The position numbers were made by a program, and so were the translations under genes. A stretch of DNA of 42,683 nt from Desulfuromonas sp. (GTDB lineage Bacteria; Desulfobacterota; Desulfuromonadia; Desulfuromonadales; BM501). Positions 1 through 9,820 of this stretch are shown piece by piece. The DNA lies in the NCBI RefSeq assembly GCF_002868845.1, contig NZ_PKUB01000053.1, positions 16,739-59,421 on the forward strand, read 5' to 3'. The first letter of the stretch is position 1. Every line of letters begins with the position of its first letter. Under the pieces are notes generated by a model that saw nothing but the letters and a program-made list of their open reading frames with translations, was not told the DNA's origin and made no database searches.

Positions 1-157
1 GGTAAAACCGGGCGCCCAGGCCGACGGCATGGGACGCTTCGAGAATGTTCTCCAGAAAGTTGCGGACCGTGATGATCGCCAGCAAGGTCGCGAAAAAGGT
101 GGCGACCCCGACCCGCTTCGCCTCGATCCGTTCAATCACCCTTGCGACAAAATTCAT
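1..157 (-). CDS. Partial membrane protein of unknown function (N-terminal 52 residues)
   Basis: An ATG at 157 opens a minus-strand frame that stays open to the window edge, giving 52 residues that begin MNFVARVIERIEAKRVGVAT. A short basic amphipathic start is followed by a hydrophobic stretch at about residues 17-30, consistent with the first membrane segment of a polytopic protein. It lies 100 bases downstream of the second WD40 gene on the same strand, with no terminator visible between them, so it could be the fourth gene of that transcript. The fragment is too short to assign to a family. The upstream bases are purine-rich (a GGGAAAGG-type sequence about 10 bases before the ATG), which gives modest support for the start. 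Confidence 0.5.
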   Translation of the reverse strand, partial: MNFVARVIERIEAKRVGVATFFATLLAIITVRNFLENILEASHAVGLGARFY

Positions 158-257
158 GCCCGACGCCTTTCCCCGGGCGGCAGCCCTTTCTCGTCATCCA
201 GCGCAACGGAAATTTCCCGACAACACCTCCACCCTGCAATGGTTCCCGTGCGGGATT

Positions 258-2939
258 TCAATGGGTAACGACTTCAACATTATTGACCCAACGCATAGAG
301 TCGAAGGTCCTGTCAGCAAATGACGAGTGATAATCTTTCATTACCTTGCCTTTCGGTGCAATGACAGTGTCTCCAACGACCACTGAAAATGCGGGTGCCC
401 CTACCCATGTCTTATCGACAAGAACATAAGTGCATCCCCCCGCATTTATGCATTCCACAACTTTGCCTCTGAGGCTTCCGGCCTGCCAGGCCCTGGCTTT
501 GTCAGCTTTGGCTTTGGCCTTGGGAATGGGATTTACATCCGTAACCGGCCAGACATAGGCGACCTTGGCATCCAGGCTACTCTTCGGCACCCCCTTGACG
601 CTATGTTTCACCCGATACTCGTAAGCACTGAAAAATCCGGACGTCTTCTGGGTCACATCGACGGTTTCGGTGGCAAAAGGGGTCTCGTATTTGACCTTGA
701 GCGGTTTTTTCGACGAGATAAACACGGTCACAGGGTTATCGAATGCGCTGTCATAGTCGCTCTTATCATATTCGAGGTTGATCGTAACTTTCTCAATATT
801 TGCTTTGGAAAAGCGGTCGTCCCGGTCCTGGATGATCTGATTCCATCGGCGTATGAGCTGGGGCCACCACTCGCGGACCAGCTCGGTTTTCAGATAGCCG
901 TCGATCAGGGCGAGGTCGGTATTCTCCTCTTCCATAGACCGGACCAGGCCCTCGTAAAACCGCTTCGGGATCACCGTCACCGTCACCGGAACGTTCACCA
1001 GGTCGGCCGGTTCCTCTTCGCCGAGTTCAAACTGGTACTTGTGCTTGTCGCCCGGCGCCAGCACAAAGGACTGGGGGTACGAAGAGGCGCTTTTATTTGT
1101 TTTCAACTCACTGTATTGACCATCCTTATCGCTCCAGGCACCGTAACTGCCGGTGACGTATCTTGAATAAACTCCCGTCCAGTCGGACTTCATCTGGACG
1201 AGGTAATGATTTTTCGACTCGTTTTTGACTTCGTAGATCGCCTTGTACCCGTAGACGTCCTCGTCGTGGCCGCCGCTGGAAGACGAATGTTTCTGGTTGG
1301 TGCTGTAGTTGATCGCCTCGCCGTTAATCATCATGTAGTCGTTATTAAAGCTTGTGTAAGACGAGGTGGTGTAGGGGACGTAACGCTCGCCGATCTTGCC
1401 GTGTTTGATAGAGTTGCGGACGCGCAGCTGGTATTTACTCAGGGCGTGTTCGGCATGCCTTTGCTTAAACGAAGGCACATCGACCAATAAAGATAGTGGC
1501 AACCTAAGGGCTTGCCTGTAGTCAACGCCCTCAAATTGGCTGTTCAGAAAGTAGCTTTTGGCTTCATCTTTAAACTTTTTTACATGCTCAAAATTTGGCA
1601 TCTTTGTGACAGAAATAAAACCGCCACTATCTCCGGAAACGATTTTCCCTTCCCCCGTTGCTACAGACAACACACGAGGGCTAGGATTAGGATAGCTAGA
1701 TAACAGCTTCCCGCTCTTCAAATCCCAAACCTTGACTGTAGCGTCATCACCACCGGAGACAATCCGGCCCTCGGTGACGACCACCGAATTGGTATCAGCT
1801 TTATGCCCGGAAAGGGTATGCAGCAGGTTGCCGCTCTTCAGATCCCAGATCTTGATGGTAGAGTACTTACCGACGGAGACAATCTGGCCACCGCTGATGG
1901 TCACCGATTTCACCCTATACCGGTCTCCCTCAATGGTGTATAGCAGTTTGCCGCTCTTCAGGTCCCAGGTTTTAATCATGCAGCTAACACCAGTGCCGCC
2001 AACATCACCTGAAACAATCCGGCCCTCACCTATGGCCACCGTCGACACCCAGCGATGATGTCCAGAAAGGGTGTCCAGGAGTTTGCCGCTCTTCAGATCC
2101 CAAACCTTGATGGTGTCGTCATCACTGCCGGAAATGATCCGCCCCTCACCGACAGCCACCGAGTTGATATCATATTTATGCCCAGAAAGGGTATTCAAGA
2201 GCTTGCCACTTGCTAAATCCCAAACCTTAATTGTGTTATCTTCACTGCCAGAAATAATTTTTCCGTTATTAACTGCAACAGAAGTAACGCGCCTTTCATG
2301 TCCAGAAAGGGTCTTCAATAGCTTGCCACTCGCCAGCCCCCAAACCTTAATTGTGTTATCATTACTACCTGATACAATTCGTCCTTCAGCGATAGCAACG
2401 TAGCGAATACGGTCGCTGTGTGCAGGAAAATAATGTGGGATACACCCACCATAAAGGCTGGCTCCTTCAATCGCCTCACTTAAATCCGCAAACAATTCAT
2501 ATTTGAAATAGTCTTGAACCGAGACATCAAAAGGGGAGATCATCTCAATTTCAAGGGCGAAGCGGATCTGTTTCTTCTTTTCCTGCTCTTCCGGAGTCAA
2601 CCCACGCGCCTGCTTTTCAGGGGGCGCCGGCAGTTCCCACACGGCGACATCCTCTTTTGCTGGAGACGGTGCATTTTCCGTATTTTCATCGGGCCCGCCT
2701 TCCATTTCGGCGTAGGTCGAAATAGCGTCGCTTTCATATTCAATGCAAAACAGGATGGATCCGACAAGGAGCGATGGGAGCAGGAGACCATACACAATGG
2801 TCAGCTTCAGACGGCTGCGGTTTTTCTTTACAAAAAAGAGCATAACGTTTCTTGCCCCAGCCGAAAAAAGCCCGACCAGCCACAATATGCAAACAAGTCC
2901 CAGAAGTGCTGCTAACGACAAAAAAACTACCGAATCCAT
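258..2939 (-). CDS. Membrane-anchored seven-bladed WD40 protein with C-terminal NrfJ-like domain (893 aa)
   Basis: Function unknown. Two hydrophobic segments (about residues 5-26 and 48-67) flank a basic loop (KKNRSRLK). By the positive-inside rule the loop is cytoplasmic and everything after residue 68 lies outside the inner membrane. Residues about 174-447 contain seven WD40 blades of roughly 40 residues with the repeated core GRIVSGS-D-TIKVWDLKSGKLL, which is enough for one closed propeller. An unrecognised conserved region follows (about 450-810). The last 70 residues resemble the small NrfJ-type module seen in Geobacter-like genomes: GKVVECINAGGCTYVLVD, then VGDTV, then a K-YHS-F-DRTFD motif. 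The upstream paralogue lacks this module. ATG start; an AGGGAGA Shine-Dalgarno lies just upstream in a leader also present before the paralogue. It is the third gene of a minus-strand set with the lipoprotein and the first WD40 gene. Structure calls are sound; any role is guesswork. Confidence 0.85.
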   Translation of the reverse strand: MDSVVFLSLAALLGLVCILWLVGLFSAGARNVMLFFVKKNRSRLKLTIVYGLLLPSLLVGSILFCIEYESDAISTYAEMEGGPDENTENAPSPAKEDVAVWELPAPPEKQARGLTPEEQEKKKQIRFALEIEMISPFDVSVQDYFKYELFADLSEAIEGASLYGGCIPHYFPAHSDRIRYVAIAEGRIVSGSNDNTIKVWGLASGKLLKTLSGHERRVTSVAVNNGKIISGSEDNTIKVWDLASGKLLNTLSGHKYDINSVAVGEGRIISGSDDDTIKVWDLKSGKLLDTLSGHHRWVSTVAIGEGRIVSGDVGGTGVSCMIKTWDLKSGKLLYTIEGDRYRVKSVTISGGQIVSVGKYSTIKIWDLKSGNLLHTLSGHKADTNSVVVTEGRIVSGGDDATVKVWDLKSGKLLSSYPNPSPRVLSVATGEGKIVSGDSGGFISVTKMPNFEHVKKFKDEAKSYFLNSQFEGVDYRQALRLPLSLLVDVPSFKQRHAEHALSKYQLRVRNSIKHGKIGERYVPYTTSSYTSFNNDYMMINGEAINYSTNQKHSSSSGGHDEDVYGYKAIYEVKNESKNHYLVQMKSDWTGVYSRYVTGSYGAWSDKDGQYSELKTNKSASSYPQSFVLAPGDKHKYQFELGEEEPADLVNVPVTVTVIPKRFYEGLVRSMEEENTDLALIDGYLKTELVREWWPQLIRRWNQIIQDRDDRFSKANIEKVTINLEYDKSDYDSAFDNPVTVFISSKKPLKVKYETPFATETVDVTQKTSGFFSAYEYRVKHSVKGVPKSSLDAKVAYVWPVTDVNPIPKAKAKADKARAWQAGSLRGKVVECINAGGCTYVLVDKTWVGAPAFSVVVGDTVIAPKGKVMKDYHSSFADRTFDSMRWVNNVEVVTH

Positions 2940-3011
2940 CTCATTCTCCCTGAATTAGTGAGAGGCCTGTTAATCCCCCCCGACTCCCGAGCAGCACTCT
3001 TTTCGTAAGGG

Positions 3012-5432
3012 CTATTTCTCAACATGCCAGACATAGGCGACCTTGGCCTCAAGTTTTCCCTTCGGCACTCCCTTAACCTCATGTTTCACCCGATACTCGT
3101 AGGCACTGAAAAATCCGCCAGCCTTCTCTGATACGTTGACCGTTTCGTTGGCAAAGGGGGTTTCATATTTGACCTTGAGCGGTTTTTTGGACGAGATAAA
3201 CACGGTCACGGGGTTATCGAATGCGTCGTAGTAGTCATTGTCATCATATTCGAGGCTGACCGTAACGCCCTCGATATTTTCTTTGGAAAAGCGGTCGTCC
3301 CGGTCCTGGATGATCTGCGCCCTGCGGCGCTTGAGTTGCGGATGCCACTCTCGGACCAGCTCGGTTTTCAGATAGCCGTCGATCAGGGCGAGGTCGGTAT
3401 TCTCCTCTTCCATGGACCGGACCAGGCCCTCGTAAAACCGCTTCGGGATCACCGTCACCGATACCGGAACGTTCACCAGGTCGGCCGGCTCCTCTTCACC
3501 GAGTTCGAACTGATACTTGTGCTTGTCGCCCGGTGCCAGCACAAAGGACTGGGGGTACGAAGAGGCGCTTTTATTTGTTTTCAATTCCCTGTAATCACCA
3601 CTCTGCTTGCTCCAGGCACCGTAACTGCCGGTGACGTATCTTGAATAGGCTCCCGTCCAGTCGGACTTCATCTGCACGAGGTAATGATTTTTCGACTCGT
3701 TTTTGACTTCGCAGATCGCCTTGTAGCCGTAGACGTCCTCTTCGTGGCCGCCGCTGGAAGACGAATGTTTCTGGTTGGTGCTGTAGTTGATTGCCTCGCC
3801 GTTAATCATCATGTAGTCGTAATTGTGCGTTGTATAAGACGAAGTGGTATAGGGGACGTAACGCTCGCCGATCTTGCCGTGCTTGAAGGCTTGCCGGACG
3901 CGCAGCTGGTATTTTTCAAGGGCGTGTTCTGCATGCCTTTGTTTGAACGAAGGCACATCGACCAATAAATCAATGGGCAGCTCAAGGGCTTGCTTATAAG
4001 CCTCGCCCTCAAAAACGCTGCTCAAAAAGTAGTTTTCAACTTGACTTTTAAACTTTTTTACATCTTTGCCGCTTGGAATCTTTGTGACAGAAACATCACC
4101 ATTACTATGTCCTGAAACTATCTTATCGTCCGTCGTTGCCACAGATAAAACAAAAGAGCAAGGATAGCTAAACAGCAGCTTACCGGTTTTCAAATCCCAG
4201 GTCTTAATTGTTTTATCATTACTGCCTGACACAATGCGACCATCAGAAATCGCTACTGAAGTTACCCTGTTGCTATGGCCGGCTAAAGTATGCAACAATT
4301 TTCCGTCTTGAAGATCCCAAATTTTAATTGTTTGATCTTTACTACCTGATACAATTCGCCCATCAGAGATCGCTACTGAATTCACACCGTCGCCATGACC
4401 AGCCAAAGTATGCAACAGTTTTCCGCTTTGAAGATCCCAAATTTTAATCGTTTTATCATCACTACCTGAAGCGATTCGCCCTTCACCAACAGCCACCGAG
4501 TTGATAAAAATCGCCCCTCCCCACCCATTTGTACCACGATGTCCGGCAAGATCATGTAAAAGCTTGCCACTGTTCAAATCCCAAACCATAACAGTATTTC
4601 GATCACTGTCAGAGACGATTCGACCTTCACCGGTCGCTACCGTTGTCTCATCAGTAAACAGAAGGTGCTTATGCCCAGAAAGGGACTGCAAGAGCTTGCC
4701 ACTCTCTAAATCCCATATTTTGATTTTTTTATCCCAACTACCAGAAACAATTTTTCCGTCAATAATTGCAACAGCGGTAACATCCCTTTCATGCCCAGGC
4801 AGGGTATGCAAGAGCTTGCCACTCGCTAAATCCCAAATTTTAATTGTTTTGTCATCGCTACCTGATACAATCCGTCCTTCAGCGATTGCTACGGAGTTAA
4901 CATGGTCGCTGTGTGCAGAAAAAACATATGGAAAAAACCCATCATAAAGGCTGACACTTTCTATCGCCTCACTTAACTCCTCAAATAATTCATATTTGAA
5001 ATAGTCTTGAACTAGAACATCAAAAGGGGAGATTATTTCATTTCCAAGGGCATAGCTGATCTGCTTCTTCTTTTCCTGCTCTTCCGGAGTCAACCCACGC
5101 GCTTGGCTTTCAGAAGACGCCGGCAGTTCCCACACAGCGACATCCTCTTTTGCTGGAGACGGTGCATTTTCCGTATTTTCATCGGGCCCGCCTTCCATTT
5201 CAGCGTATGTCGGGATGTCGCCGCTTTCATATTCCAGGCAAAACAGGATTGATCCAACAAGGAGCGACGGGAGCAGAAGGCCATACACAATGGTCAACTT
5301 CAGACGGCTGCGGTTTTTCTTTACAAAAAAGAGCAACGCGTTTCTAAGCGCAACCGAAAAAAGCCCGACCAGCCACAATATGCAAACAAGTCCCAGAAGT
5401 GCTGCTAACGACAAAAAAACTACCGAATCCAT
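3012..5432 (-). CDS. Membrane-anchored seven-bladed WD40 protein, tandem paralogue (806 aa)
   Basis: Function unknown. Architecture matches the downstream paralogue: two membrane segments around a KKNRSRLK loop, an acidic linker, a seven-blade WD40 propeller at about residues 172-449, then a conserved C-terminal region ending YVWHVEK. It lacks the terminal NrfJ-like module. Blade length varies: blades 3 and 4 carry insertions (HKHLLFTDETTVATGEG and HRGTNGWGGAIFINSVAVGEG). The first 60 residues and the post-propeller region are nearly identical to the paralogue, while the blades differ clearly and their DNA is visibly more AT-rich (about 4100-5000). Blades within the protein are very alike (for example DLQSGKLLHTLAGHGDGVNS and DLQDGKLLHTLAGHSNRVTS), suggesting recent blade duplication or gene conversion. 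The ATG has an AGGGAGA ribosome site. It is 66 bases downstream of the lipoprotein gene and probably co-transcribed with it. Confidence 0.85.
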   Translation of the reverse strand: MDSVVFLSLAALLGLVCILWLVGLFSVALRNALLFFVKKNRSRLKLTIVYGLLLPSLLVGSILFCLEYESGDIPTYAEMEGGPDENTENAPSPAKEDVAVWELPASSESQARGLTPEEQEKKKQISYALGNEIISPFDVLVQDYFKYELFEELSEAIESVSLYDGFFPYVFSAHSDHVNSVAIAEGRIVSGSDDKTIKIWDLASGKLLHTLPGHERDVTAVAIIDGKIVSGSWDKKIKIWDLESGKLLQSLSGHKHLLFTDETTVATGEGRIVSDSDRNTVMVWDLNSGKLLHDLAGHRGTNGWGGAIFINSVAVGEGRIASGSDDKTIKIWDLQSGKLLHTLAGHGDGVNSVAISDGRIVSGSKDQTIKIWDLQDGKLLHTLAGHSNRVTSVAISDGRIVSGSNDKTIKTWDLKTGKLLFSYPCSFVLSVATTDDKIVSGHSNGDVSVTKIPSGKDVKKFKSQVENYFLSSVFEGEAYKQALELPIDLLVDVPSFKQRHAEHALEKYQLRVRQAFKHGKIGERYVPYTTSSYTTHNYDYMMINGEAINYSTNQKHSSSSGGHEEDVYGYKAICEVKNESKNHYLVQMKSDWTGAYSRYVTGSYGAWSKQSGDYRELKTNKSASSYPQSFVLAPGDKHKYQFELGEEEPADLVNVPVSVTVIPKRFYEGLVRSMEEENTDLALIDGYLKTELVREWHPQLKRRRAQIIQDRDDRFSKENIEGVTVSLEYDDNDYYDAFDNPVTVFISSKKPLKVKYETPFANETVNVSEKAGGFFSAYEYRVKHEVKGVPKGKLEAKVAYVWHVEK

Positions 5433-5463
5433 CTCATTCTCCCTGAATCAGTGAGAGGCCTGT
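3026..5463. repeat. Tandem gene duplication (pairs with about 547..2970)
   Basis: The segment holding the 806-residue WD40 gene and 31 bases of its leader (5433-5463) is repeated at about 547-2970. The leaders 2940-2970 and 5433-5463 differ at a single base. Similarity stops on one side at the shared ccagacatagg (about 548 and 3027) and on the other just past gaggcctgt. The ends of the unit are close to identical, whereas the WD40 section in the middle has diverged. Confidence 0.85.
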
Positions 5464-5498
5464 CTCAGTTGCCAAAAACACGCTCGTTGAACCGACGG

Positions 5499-6800
5499 CT
5501 ACTCGCTGAACAGCAGCTCTTTGTATTTGGCGTTGGCCACTTTGATAAGTTCAGCCGCATCGGCGTCGTCCCTGTAGGCGCTGATGAAGGCTTCGAGGTT
5601 TACCATCGACCTTAAGGCAATCGCCGCGTCGAGCTGCGGTTTGATCTTCGCCAGTTTCTGCCGTTTGAGCTCCGCCTCTTTTTTCACCTGGGCGATGCGG
5701 CGCTTCTCGGCTTCGGCGGCACGCTGCCGCTGCTTCCGAAGCTGGATGTTCTTTGCGATCGCGGCTTCCTCCTTTTTGGCTTGCGCCAGCAGGGAGGATA
5801 GTTGATTACCGGCAGAACTTACAACACCTGACGCGGCAGGTTTCAGGTATTGCCTGCTGACCCAATACTTACCCGAATACTTTCTATTTTTCTCGGCACC
5901 TGAAAATTGCACCCATCCGCCTTTGGTTTGAAGCACATTACAGATAGTGTCTTTTTCTCCCAAGGTAAAAGCCACGCCGTGTTTTGTGCCGGGACCTTTG
6001 CGTACATTGAGTTTTGATATTGTCGGCGTAAGGCATGGGGAGGAAAAGACTTCGGAGTATTTTTCGATAAACGCTTTTAGCTCTGCAATGCTGTTTTTGT
6101 CCAAACGGTCAAAGTCGTCATCAGCAAACCCTGACAGGGATTTCAAGATGAACGGGCTGGAAGCAAGTCCTGCCGCAGGATATTTTTGAACGAACTTTTC
6201 GATGGAATCGATATCTTTCACCGCCAAGGTCAACTCTTCCAGAAGCAGGTTGTTGACATGCTGACCAACCCGGTCCACCTGATCGCTGTTTATTTTTTTA
6301 TCTGTTACCCCCGCGCGAATCATATTGTAGGTTTCAACTGGTTCAAGAATTAGCAAAGCGGCAAGGAGTGGAGAAGTGACGGTATTGGCAAATATACCCC
6401 CAGCATTCGGCGTTGTTTCACTGAACAAACTTCCCTTGGGAGTGTTGTAGCCGTAGCACGTGCTGAATTTTCCAAGAGAAGAGATGGTAATGCATTCCTT
6501 CAGAGTTGTGCTGTCGGCCTTATCAACACCTACCCGTGCCAGGGTCGAAGCATTTTTTTCGTACAGTTCTTTTAATTCTTCAGTAGACACATCACCCTTC
6601 ACATCCTGCACGGCGATCTTTCCATTTTCGATATCAATCAAAACAGAGAGTTCTCTCTGCCCCAAAACCTTCACAACGTTTTCACTGCGTGTGGATGATT
6701 TCAAATCGAGATCAATCTGCTCTGAAACAGGGGCGGCACACCCGGAAAATAAACATGCCGACACGATGCACAAAACGATGCAAAACACTTTTGTCCTCAC
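5499..6800 (-). CDS. Lipoprotein with bacterial SH3 domain and coiled coil
   Basis: Unknown exported lipoprotein of about 433 residues. The signal peptide ends in the lipobox LFSGC (Cys at about 21), with Ala-Ala at +2/+3, which predicts outer-membrane sorting if Lol rules apply. Residues about 255-325 look like an SH3b domain (KLNVRKGPGTKHGVAFTLGE, then GGWVQFSG and YWVSRQYLKP), typical of peptidoglycan or protein binding. A charged Lys/Glu/Ala-rich coiled coil follows (about 335-395), then a short helical tail ending LLFSE. Start choice: two GTG codons lie in tandem at 6803 and 6800. AAGGAGG (6812-6806) is only two bases from the first but five from the second, so 6800 is preferred. It is the first gene of a minus-strand set with the two WD40 genes, suggesting a shared envelope role. 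I see no convincing sigma-70 promoter upstream. Confidence 0.8.
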   Translation of the reverse strand: MRTKVFCIVLCIVSACLFSGCAAPVSEQIDLDLKSSTRSENVVKVLGQRELSVLIDIENGKIAVQDVKGDVSTEELKELYEKNASTLARVGVDKADSTTLKECITISSLGKFSTCYGYNTPKGSLFSETTPNAGGIFANTVTSPLLAALLILEPVETYNMIRAGVTDKKINSDQVDRVGQHVNNLLLEELTLAVKDIDSIEKFVQKYPAAGLASSPFILKSLSGFADDDFDRLDKNSIAELKAFIEKYSEVFSSPCLTPTISKLNVRKGPGTKHGVAFTLGEKDTICNVLQTKGGWVQFSGAEKNRKYSGKYWVSRQYLKPAASGVVSSAGNQLSSLLAQAKKEEAAIAKNIQLRKQRQRAAEAEKRRIAQVKKEAELKRQKLAKIKPQLDAAIALRSMVNLEAFISAYRDDADAAELIKVANAKYKELLFSE

Positions 6801-6978
6801 CACAACCTCCTTGCGTTAAGCCAACAAACCGAATTCAATACCGAACCGTCGGGACCGATATCGATCCCGGGGATATTAGATTCAAACCATTTCAGAAAGA
6901 TCTGCTTTACCCACAAGCAGTCGAAAAGACGGGAAGGCTTCACGAAGCCTTTTCCGCAAAGCCAACACTCCGCACAAT

Positions 6979-7012
6979 AAAAAAGGCCAGGGCAGCGATG
7001 CCCTGGCCTTTC
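6979..7012 (-). terminator. Rho-independent terminator after valS
   Basis: Arms 6983-6994 and 6999-7010 (AAGGCCAGGGCA and complement) enclose a four-base loop, followed on the minus strand by a run of T from the A-tract at 6978-6984. It begins about ten bases past the valS stop and insulates valS from the lipoprotein gene. Confidence 0.9.
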
Positions 7013-7020
7013 GTCCATCC

Positions 7021-9678
<2,658 letters not shown>

Positions 9679-9741
9679 GGACAAAGCATCATTCCGGCAA
9701 AAATATTGGTTCGACTGAGAGAGGAGCGTTTTCAGCCCCCG

Positions 9742-9775
9742 AAAAAGGAAACGGGGATTGTATCAATCCCCGTTT
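9742..9775 (-). terminator. Rho-independent terminator after the response-regulator gene
   Basis: Perfect 11-base arms 9749-9759 and 9765-9775 (AAACGGGGATT and complement) with a five-base loop. On the minus strand they are followed by CCTTTTT. The site lies 46 bases past the stop of the response regulator and upstream of valS. Confidence 0.75.
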
Positions 9776-9820
9776 CATCCGTCAATAGTGCCAAGCCCCC
9801 CCACGGGGGGGGACCGGTGA

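Noticed and set aside
6934-6951. Second terminator on the plus strand (AAGGCTT-CACG-AAGCCTT)
   Set aside because: Short 7-bp stem with a weak T-run and no plus-strand gene upstream to terminate.
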